In this document: piece by piece, positions 13,950-20,282 of the stretch
How the letters are laid out: the number at the start of each line of letters is the position of its first letter
Position numbering within the stretch: the first letter of the stretch is position 1
Assembly: GCA_017631855.1 (NCBI GenBank)
Contig: JAGBSP010000016.1
Coordinates: 1-35,839, forward strand
From: Clostridia bacterium
GTDB taxonomy: Bacteria > Bacillota > Clostridia > Oscillospirales > CAG-272
Direction: 5' to 3'
DNA: 35,839 nucleotides
Program-made: the position numbers and the translations under genes
Notes under the pieces: model-generated
The model's database searches: none
Told to the model about the DNA's origin: nothing
What the model saw: the letters and a program-made list of their open reading frames with translations, nothing else

Positions 13950-15785
13950 ATGGGAAAATCAAACAGAATCAGAGCAGGCAGAGCTGAACGCGACGTTATG
14001 TCTCTGAGTGCAAAAAAACAAAAAAAGGGAATGCCGAGCTGGCTGATGACCGTCATCGCCGTGGTGATTACCCTTGCCATTCTTCTTTCGGTTGTAGGAC
14101 TGCTTCTCTCTTCGAACGGTGTTTTCAACCGCTGGGCAAAGGTTCTCTCGACCGAGCATTTCAAGGTCAATGCGAATATGCTCTCGTATTATTACTATAC
14201 CGAGTATCAGAACTTCCTGAGTGAAAACAGCAATTCGCTCACCTATTACAGTTTGGATACCTCGAAATCGCTCAAGGATCAGCGCTTTGGCGGTCCTGAG
14301 GAGACCAACCCCGACGAGCCGACCTTCTATTACGATTCGATGCTCGGCAACTTTGAGGGCACTTGGTTCGACTACTTTATGGATAAGACCGTAACCTCGG
14401 TTTCGAGCCTGCTTGTATATTGCGAGGGTGCATATGCGATGGGCATTGAGCTCGAGGAAGCTGATTACGAGCAGCTCGACGCAAATCTGACCTCGCTTGC
14501 TTCCACGGCAGCGACCTACGGTTACACCAACGTCGATTCCTACATTTCTGCCGTATACGGCGCGGGCGTCAAGGAAAAGGACGTACGCAAGTCCATGGAA
14601 TATTCCGCACTTGCAAACAAGGCAATGACCGAGCTTTCGAATTCCTTGTTGGACGAGATTACCGATGAGGACATCGAAGAGAAGTACGAAACCGACGCGC
14701 AGAAATTCCTGCTGGTCGACTATTCCTACTACACCTTCAGCGTTACCTATGCTGATGCGAAGAAGCAGGCAGAGCTGTCTGACGTTACCGACAGCAATTT
14801 GACGGCAGAGCAGAAGACGAAGATTGCCGACAAATATGCCGAGCTGATCGCTGAAGCAAAGAAAAACGTAGCAAGCATTGAGGCAATGTCGAAGGTTGAG
14901 GACGTCAACGACTTTATTATCGGCTACGTCGCTACCGAAGAGGTTGACAAGGCATGGAACTCGCAGACTATCGATGCCGGTGACAACGTAACCGTTGTCA
15001 AGGCGGCAATCGTCGGCGAGATCAAGAGTGAGATTCTGGCAGGCAAGACCGAAGGCGCTTCTATCAAGGAAAACCTTGTGATCAAAAACCTCAATCTGAG
15101 CGACGGCGTACTTGGTCAGCTCGAAACCGTCAAGAGCACCGCGTTCTCCGAGGTGCTTTCGGACAAGGACGTTTACCTGCGTGAGAAGGTGAACTTCGTC
15201 AGCGAAACCGACGAGGTTTCGGCTTGGGCATTTGCGGACGGCGCAAAGGTCGGCGACACCAAGGTGATCACCGCTGGCGACGAGAAGGCAGAGGTCAAGA
15301 GTGGTTCTACCTATTCGACCTCGGTATACTTCCTCGCAAAGACGCCCTATCGCGATGCGGAAAAAACCAAGAATATTGCGTACATGCTCTTTACCGACGA
15401 AAATGCCGCAAAGGCTGCTGTTCAGGCAATGATGGATCGCGATATCTCCGAGCTTTCTGACTTTGAGGCACTTGCCGATGAGTTCAGCGCAAGCGCGCAC
15501 ACGCACCTGGAGGACTACGTTAAGGGTAGCTTGCAGAGTAACACCTTTGATACATGGCTCTATGCGGACGAGGTAACGGTTGGCACCTATACCGCCGCGC
15601 CCTTGAAGCTGGAGGACGGTACGACCTACTGCGTCGCGCTCTACTACGGCGACGGACACGAGTCTTGGTACGTGACGGTCAAGAATCAGCTCCTGACCGA
15701 GCACTTTGACGAAACGATGGCAGAGTGGACCGAAATCTACAAGGTAGAGATCAAGGAAAAGGCACTCGACCGCGTTGACGCATAA
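13950..15785 (+). CDS. Membrane-anchored SurA/PrsA-like protein
   Basis: 611 residues. A basic N-terminus is followed by one membrane helix at about residues 30-55 ('WLMTVIAVVITLAILLSVVG' region), leaving ~550 residues outside the membrane. The first extracellular part has helical SurA-N-like character ('EYQNFLSENSNS', 'ANKAMTELSNSLLDEITDEDIEEKYETDAQKFL'). Later repeats contain two parvulin-like segments ('KTKNIAYMLFTDENAAKAAVQAMM' region), but I cannot identify catalytic residues with confidence. It is probably an extracytoplasmic folding factor. The ATG at 13950 is preceded by AGGTGG; an in-frame GTG at 13938 lies inside that site. The low cysteine content and acidic composition fit secretion. 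Confidence 0.65.
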   Translation: MGKSNRIRAGRAERDVMSLSAKKQKKGMPSWLMTVIAVVITLAILLSVVGLLLSSNGVFNRWAKVLSTEHFKVNANMLSYYYYTEYQNFLSENSNSLTYYSLDTSKSLKDQRFGGPEETNPDEPTFYYDSMLGNFEGTWFDYFMDKTVTSVSSLLVYCEGAYAMGIELEEADYEQLDANLTSLASTAATYGYTNVDSYISAVYGAGVKEKDVRKSMEYSALANKAMTELSNSLLDEITDEDIEEKYETDAQKFLLVDYSYYTFSVTYADAKKQAELSDVTDSNLTAEQKTKIADKYAELIAEAKKNVASIEAMSKVEDVNDFIIGYVATEEVDKAWNSQTIDAGDNVTVVKAAIVGEIKSEILAGKTEGASIKENLVIKNLNLSDGVLGQLETVKSTAFSEVLSDKDVYLREKVNFVSETDEVSAWAFADGAKVGDTKVITAGDEKAEVKSGSTYSTSVYFLAKTPYRDAEKTKNIAYMLFTDENAAKAAVQAMMDRDISELSDFEALADEFSASAHTHLEDYVKGSLQSNTFDTWLYADEVTVGTYTAAPLKLEDGTTYCVALYYGDGHESWYVTVKNQLLTEHFDETMAEWTEIYKVEIKEKALDRVDA

Positions 15786-15796
15786 AATAAAAACAT

Positions 15797-15821
15797 AGGG
15801 TGTCCGAGGGGCACCCTTTTT
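15797..15821 (+). terminator. Terminator after the SurA-like gene
   Basis: AGGGTG pairs with CACCCT, extended by an inner CC/GG pair with one bulged base, followed by TTTTT. Confidence 0.8.
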
Positions 15822-15862
15822 AAAGCCGTATTACCGTATTTAAGGTAAGGGAAGGAAAAACT

Positions 15863-16501
15863 ATGGTACTCGAACCCAAACAAACCACCGTCGCTTATCG
15901 CTGTCCTCATTGCGGCGCGGGCGTGATGAGCGCTGTTGGACTTTTTAGCCTGACGGGGCATATGATGAAGCTGAAATGCTCCTGCGGCGGAAGTGAGATG
16001 ACCGTGGTGTACGGCAAGGACGGCAAGGTCCGCTTTACCGTGCCCTGTATGCTCTGTCCCACTCCGCACAATTTTTCGGTCAGCTCCTCTCTCTTTTTTA
16101 CGAAGGATCTTTTCGTGCTCCCCTGTCCCTATTCGGATATTAATATCTGTATGATGGGCGAGAGCAATCACGTCAAGGCAGAGCTCTCGCGCACGGAGCT
16201 TGAGCTTCTGGATTTTCTGGAGAAGAGCGGTCTTAGCAGCTTTGACGAGCTGCAGGGCGAGCAGATCCTCACCGATCCGCAGATTGCCGAGATTGTGACC
16301 TACGTGATCAAGGAGCTCGACGCCGAGGGCAGAATTCATTGCCGTTGCGCCGAGGACATCGAGGGAGATTACGAGGTCGAGATCGGTCGCGAAGGCGTGA
16401 GTGTGACGTGTAAGAAGTGCGGCGCGCACAAAACCATCGCCGCTGATTCTCTCATCAGCGCCCATGAATTCCTGAATGCTGATTCGTTAGAGTTAGAATA
16501 G
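15863..16501 (+). CDS. Zinc-ribbon protein of unknown function
   Basis: 212 residues. Many paired cysteines suggest several structural zinc sites: CPHC near residue 14, CSC near 39, CMLC near 62, CP/C near 89-96, CRC near 158 and CKKC near 182. The middle (about 100-150) is helical and acidic ('LSRTELELLDFLEKSG', 'IAEIVTYVIKELDAEGRIHC'). The last third returns to a beta zinc-ribbon. No enzyme motif is visible, so a nucleic-acid-binding or scaffold role is possible but unproven. GGGAAGG precedes the start. It follows the SurA-like gene after a terminator. Confidence 0.6.
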   Translation: MVLEPKQTTVAYRCPHCGAGVMSAVGLFSLTGHMMKLKCSCGGSEMTVVYGKDGKVRFTVPCMLCPTPHNFSVSSSLFFTKDLFVLPCPYSDINICMMGESNHVKAELSRTELELLDFLEKSGLSSFDELQGEQILTDPQIAEIVTYVIKELDAEGRIHCRCAEDIEGDYEVEIGREGVSVTCKKCGAHKTIAADSLISAHEFLNADSLELE

Positions 16502-16520
16502 AGGACGCGAGGGGACGCGT

Positions 16521-16550
16521 GTTACTTTTCTTTTAAAAAAGAAAAGTAAC
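16521..16550. repeat. Palindromic repeat, copy 3
   Basis: GTTACTTTTCTTTT (16521-16534), spacer AA, then the perfect reverse complement (16537-16550), followed by CAAAAGAAA as in copies 1 and 2. Confidence 0.9.
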
Positions 16551-16569
16551 CAAAAGAAAACTACAAACA

Positions 16570-16597
16570 AAAGGGACTAGAGATAGTCCCTTTCTTT
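16570..16597. terminator. Bidirectional terminator between the zinc-ribbon gene and spoIIE
   Basis: AAAGGGACTA (16570-16579) pairs with TAGTCCCTTT (16584-16593) around the loop GAGA, followed by CTTTT. Confidence 0.82.
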
Positions 16598-16624
16598 TAT
16601 ACAGATTTTGGCTTTCTGAGGAAC

Positions 16625-16656
16625 AAAGCCGTTGGACACTACGTACCAACGGCTTT
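16625..16656. repeat. Second hairpin module, copy B (loop ACACTACGTA)
   Basis: AAAGCCGTTGG (16625-16635) pairs with CCAACGGCTTT (16646-16656) around the same ten-base loop as at 9762-9771. Relative to copy A the stem is one T-A pair longer on both arms, a compensating change. Confidence 0.75.
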
Positions 16657-16670
16657 GGGATGCGAGTTTA

Positions 16671-19076
16671 TTATTTGATCTTCACCACAAGCACCGAGAG
16701 GTCGTCGGACGCGCCTTCTTCCTTGGCGTATTTGATGACGAGATCTGCAATGCGATCGGGCGAGACGTCCTCGCTCTGCGAGCGAAGAAGATCAAAGAGC
16801 CAAGGGCATTCCTCTCTGCCTTGTGTGATTCCGTCGCTGACCATCACGACGGTGTCCCCCGCCGCAACGTCAAAGGCAATCCGTCTTGTATCGGACTCTT
16901 GGATGATACCGACAGGCACAGTGCGCGAGCGGAGCTTGATGATCCCGCCGCCGCGGAAGACGTAGGTCGGTGCCGCACCGTTTTTATAAAATGCCGCCTT
17001 ACCCTGCATCAGATCAAGCTCTAAGAGGTCGACGGTTGCCGAGCATTCGTGCAGGCTTCCGCCGCTACGGTTGCGTAAAAATCCGTTCAGCATCCGCACT
17101 GCCATCTCGCAAGGACAGCCTGCGTCGATCATCTTGCGAAGATACGCACCGCAAAGCCCCGAGGTCAGCGCGGCTTCCTGTCCTGCCCCCATTCCGTCGC
17201 TGATGAGTGCAAAGAAACGTCCGTCCTCCGAACGAAAGCTTCCTATCGTATCGCCACAATATTTTTCCTCTCCGTCGGAGGGGAGGGTTCTCTGCGCCGA
17301 GAGGACGGACAGAGCCTCGCACTCCAAAAATTCAAGCACGCCCTCGTCCGCATTTGCCGTGATCTCGATCGCAAAGGGACAAACGCGTCGCACGATTTCC
17401 GAGATCGCGTCTTTTTGCACAGAGAGGTTTTCTTCCGTACTTGCGACAACTCGCACCCTGCGTCGGCGTGTGCCGTATACTCCGACGTGCAGATTGCAAA
17501 AGCCGTAGTCGCAAAGCGATGCGTAAAGCTCCGAAGAAAGCTTCGTGTCACAAAGACATTCGCTCTCCTCGACCACCATCACTGCCGCCAACAGCTCGGA
17601 GATCGCGCCATAGTCCAGCGCAAAGATCTCGGTGCGGTCGCCCAGAAGAATTTGTCCGCGTCGCGCCACCGTGTTGTGGTTGATTTCCTCAAGGATGTCG
17701 GGGAGGCGAGCGCATCGGGAACGAAGCTCATTGCCTGCATCCTTTATTTCGATTTGTCCCTCGCTATGAAGTGCCGAGGAGAGTGCCCCCACCTCTGCCG
17801 CCGTTGTTCGGTAACTCTCTCCCCAACAGGTTTCTCTTTGGGAGCAACTCGCGCAGAAATCCTCAAAGGCGCGGTCGCAAATCACGCGCAGATCCGAAGC
17901 ACTCGGGGTTTTCACCTGACGGGCAACCTCTCCGAGCATTGTCGAGAGGGAAGAAAGACTTTCGCAGACCCGCTTGAGGCTTCGGTGTGTGGTGGAAAGT
18001 CGCATCTCCCAGAGCGCTGCCTCTTGCGGCTCGACGGCTTGGGACGCCTGCTCGGCGTCCTCGGTTTCGTCGGAAGCTTCTTTCACGGTGTCTTTCGCAA
18101 AGAGCTTGTCCCAGACGAAGAAGAGCGTAGCACCCGCGATGAGCGCCGAGAGTATTCCATTCAAAATGCCAAGGCGGCTAACGTAGAGTCCCCACGCGAC
18201 CGCCGCCGCAAACGCCGCACTTATTGCAAGTGCCGACGAGATTGGCAGAAGCACTCCCGCCGCAAGAGCGGCAAAGGCAAAGGCGGGTGCGAGATCGACT
18301 GACACGGCAAGTCCCGTGACCGTGCCCGCGAGCATTCCGACAAGAACCCCGCGCGTTTTGGTCAGATAGAGGGTCAAGAGAAGGCAGGAGAGCACCGCAA
18401 CCGACACGCCCCAGATTTTCCAATTTCCGAATGATAAAAACAGCGCACTCGCAAGCGTGAGAAGTCCCGCAATTCGCCACGTCCGCGCCACTTCGCTTTC
18501 TTTGGTAAAAATGCCACCGAGCAGGAGCACCGATACGGGGGCGATGATCGCTGAGAGGATCGTTCCGTAAAGGTCGTAGTAGAGAAATCCGCCCTCGATC
18601 AAGCGGTAGATACCAAAAGCAAAGACACCGAGGCAGGCGCTCGACATCCGAAGACTTAAGTGCTCCGAAAAGAGCAGGGGATACACCTCTCCGACCGTTC
18701 GTTCGCCCATCTCCTTGGCTTCGGCATCGCTCCACGGCGGGTCGAGCACAAAGCGGACGAGAAGCCGTACGAGCAGAATAGCGCTGTAAATTCCGATCAG
18801 AAGGATGCGGTAAGGATCTCCCCACGCCGAAGCGCACAGTCCGGCGTAGAGATAAAAGATCCGCCGATCGCTTCCGCAAAGCAGAGCGACGCCCATCGGT
18901 CGCGCGCCGAAGGGGAGTATGAGTCCTCCCAAAAAATATCCCAAAAGGGCATAGCAGAGTCCGAAAAAGACCTGGCCGACAAAGGCGAGCACGCCTCCTT
19001 CTTTGCGTTCGCTGTCGCCTGCCGCAGTCGCGGTGTCTTCGGGCGAAAAATCCCGTGTTCCTTGCTGTTCGTCCAT
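16671..19076 (-). CDS. spoIIE: Stage II sporulation protein E (SpoIIE), membrane PP2C phosphatase
   Basis: 801 residues, close to Bacillus SpoIIE. The N-terminal ~300 residues hold about ten membrane helices, then a coiled/regulatory region with a Cys-rich segment ('CDRAFEDFCASCSQRETCW'), then a C-terminal PP2C phosphatase domain from about residue 590. Metal-binding residues are visible in 'LISDGMGAG' (Asp627, Gly628) and 'GASDDLSVL' (Asp791, Asp792). In the family, SpoIIE localises to the polar septum and dephosphorylates SpoIIAA, which frees sigma-F in the forespore. The start at 19076 has AAGGA eight bases upstream. It is preceded by a Spo0A-type promoter. Confidence 0.95.
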   Translation of the reverse strand: MDEQQGTRDFSPEDTATAAGDSERKEGGVLAFVGQVFFGLCYALLGYFLGGLILPFGARPMGVALLCGSDRRIFYLYAGLCASAWGDPYRILLIGIYSAILLVRLLVRFVLDPPWSDAEAKEMGERTVGEVYPLLFSEHLSLRMSSACLGVFAFGIYRLIEGGFLYYDLYGTILSAIIAPVSVLLLGGIFTKESEVARTWRIAGLLTLASALFLSFGNWKIWGVSVAVLSCLLLTLYLTKTRGVLVGMLAGTVTGLAVSVDLAPAFAFAALAAGVLLPISSALAISAAFAAAVAWGLYVSRLGILNGILSALIAGATLFFVWDKLFAKDTVKEASDETEDAEQASQAVEPQEAALWEMRLSTTHRSLKRVCESLSSLSTMLGEVARQVKTPSASDLRVICDRAFEDFCASCSQRETCWGESYRTTAAEVGALSSALHSEGQIEIKDAGNELRSRCARLPDILEEINHNTVARRGQILLGDRTEIFALDYGAISELLAAVMVVEESECLCDTKLSSELYASLCDYGFCNLHVGVYGTRRRRVRVVASTEENLSVQKDAISEIVRRVCPFAIEITANADEGVLEFLECEALSVLSAQRTLPSDGEEKYCGDTIGSFRSEDGRFFALISDGMGAGQEAALTSGLCGAYLRKMIDAGCPCEMAVRMLNGFLRNRSGGSLHECSATVDLLELDLMQGKAAFYKNGAAPTYVFRGGGIIKLRSRTVPVGIIQESDTRRIAFDVAAGDTVVMVSDGITQGREECPWLFDLLRSQSEDVSPDRIADLVIKYAKEEGASDDLSVLVVKIK

Positions 19077-19130
19077 CTTTTTTTCCTTCCGTTTCTTTTG
19101 ATTTGTGATTGCTTTTGCTTGGATATATTT

Positions 19131-19164
19131 ATTGTAGCAAACGGAGGGGACGAGCTTTGTCGAA
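19131..19164 (-). promoter_or_regulatory. Predicted Spo0A-controlled promoter of spoIIE with 21-bp spacer
   Basis: On the minus strand the -10 is TACAAT (19131-19136) and the -35-like element TCGACA (19158-19163) lies 21 bases upstream. The -35 coincides with a perfect Spo0A box TGTCGAA read on the plus strand (19158-19164). An additional near-match, TTCGACG, is at 19198-19204. Wide spacing with a 0A box over the -35 is the known layout of Bacillus spoIIG/spoIIE promoters. Confidence 0.7.
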
Positions 19165-19293
19165 AGAGGGAAACGGGAACAAATCAAGGAAAAAGCGTTC
19201 GACGCGGAGAGGGAAAAAGCGCAAGTCTTCGGCAAGAATTAGCCATCCGCTCGATCGGAAATGAGAGGGAATGAGGAAAAATGTATGATAGAG

Positions 19294-19671
19294 TTACTTC
19301 CCATTTGGCTCTTTGGATGCTTCTTCCTTCTTCATCAGCGACAGCATTCCGCTGACGATCAGCATTCCTCCGAAGATCTGCCTCAGAAGATGCTGCGGCA
19401 CGCGCGCCGAAAGCGATGTGCCGACGAGTGCGCCGACGATACCGAAGAGCGCCATCACGAGCACTGCCGAGGCGCAGATGGTTCGGTTTCGCAGATGCAC
19501 CGTCACCGAGGCGCCCGATGACAGAAGAAAGAAGAGCAAATTCATTCCCTGTGCTGTCAGTTGCGGTGTGTCGGTAAAAATGGAAAGATAGATGACAAAA
19601 AGTCCGCCTCCGCCCACGCCGATTCCCGACAGTGCGGCAAGGATAAAGGTGATCAGTACGGTGAATAGCAT
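19294..19671 (-). CDS. Half-size TauE/SafE family permease, second of a pair
   Basis: 125 residues with four membrane segments. The Gly-rich 'SGIGVGGGGLFVIYLSIF' near the N-terminus is the TauE/SafE family signature. Full-length family members (about 250 residues) contain two such halves, so this looks like the C-terminal or second half encoded separately. The family moves sulfite or organosulfur anions out of the cell, but substrates are poorly defined. GGAGG lies about six bases before the start at 19671. The first half-gene ends 17 bases upstream on the same strand; the two are co-transcribed and probably form a heterodimer. Confidence 0.75.
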   Translation of the reverse strand: MLFTVLITFILAALSGIGVGGGGLFVIYLSIFTDTPQLTAQGMNLLFFLLSSGASVTVHLRNRTICASAVLVMALFGIVGALVGTSLSARVPQHLLRQIFGGMLIVSGMLSLMKKEEASKEPNGK

Positions 19672-19688
19672 TGCGTTCCTCCTGCTTC

Positions 19689-20087
19689 TTATCGAATAAT
19701 CAAAAGCACGCCCGACAAGACGACGAGAATGCCAAACAGCTTTTTCAGAATGGACGCGCCAAGCTTTCCGAGCAGAAGTCCGCCGAGGACACCGCCCGCG
19801 ATGGCGGGAAGCACCAGTGCTCCGAAGCCCTCGGTGACAAGATGCCCGTGAAGCGAGTAACGAATACAGGACACCGCCGAGATTGGGAGCATCACGCAAA
19901 GGGCGTTCGCGTATAGATCGCGCCGCTCGTATTCCTCGCCCCGAAGAAAATGGGCAAAGGCAAAGACGGCTATGATCCCGCCGCCCGCGCCAAGCAGTCC
20001 ATTGGCAAATCCCGCCAGAAGTCCCGCACCCATCAGCGAGAGAGCCACCTTGCTTTTTCCGTACCGTCGCCAAGCACTGACCTTCAT
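19689..20087 (-). CDS. Half-size TauE/SafE family permease, first of a pair
   Basis: 132 residues, about four membrane segments, with 'GFANGLLGAGGGIIAVFAF' as the repeat signature near the N-terminus. A basic leader ('MKVSAWRRYGKSK') would keep the N-terminus in the cytoplasm. It matches the first half of TauE/SafE proteins and sits directly upstream of the second half. The start at 20087 has a GGGGAAAG site. I see no fused, full-length version and no frameshift between the pair: each has its own start, binding site and stop. Confidence 0.75.
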   Translation of the reverse strand: MKVSAWRRYGKSKVALSLMGAGLLAGFANGLLGAGGGIIAVFAFAHFLRGEEYERRDLYANALCVMLPISAVSCIRYSLHGHLVTEGFGALVLPAIAGGVLGGLLLGKLGASILKKLFGILVVLSGVLLIIR

Positions 20088-20138
20088 GTTCTTTCCCCTC
20101 TTTCTCCCTTAAAAAATGCCAAAAAAGTAAAAAATCGC

Positions 20139-20167
20139 TTGCAAGGCATTCTAATTTGTGTTATAAT
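20139..20167 (+). promoter_or_regulatory. Promoter of ftsK/spoIIIE
   Basis: TTGCAA (20139-20144), 17 bases, TATAAT (20162-20167). The predicted start near 20174 leaves a leader of about 110 bases. Confidence 0.75.
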
Positions 20168-20207
20168 AATTCTGTATATATTGTAAAATTGTCAGAAAGC
20201 TCTTTTT

Positions 20208-20239
20208 GGATAGTTTTCCCGAAGATGCGGGGAATATCC
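20208..20239 (+). promoter_or_regulatory. Hairpin in the ftsK leader
   Basis: GGATA (20208-20212) pairs with TATCC (20235-20239); inside, TTCCC pairs with GGGAA. It lies between the promoter and the ribosome binding site and could affect translation, but the role is unknown. Confidence 0.4.
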
Positions 20240-20282
20240 GGGGGAGGATAAAAAAGACCGAATTAGGAGGCATCGTCTACGT

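Noticed and set aside
19157-19264. Possible 35-residue, Arg/Lys-rich small gene starting with TTG behind GGAGGGG
   Set aside because: Its ribosome-binding-like site and start lie inside the predicted spoIIE promoter and Spo0A box, and nothing else supports it. It remains possible but was not listed.
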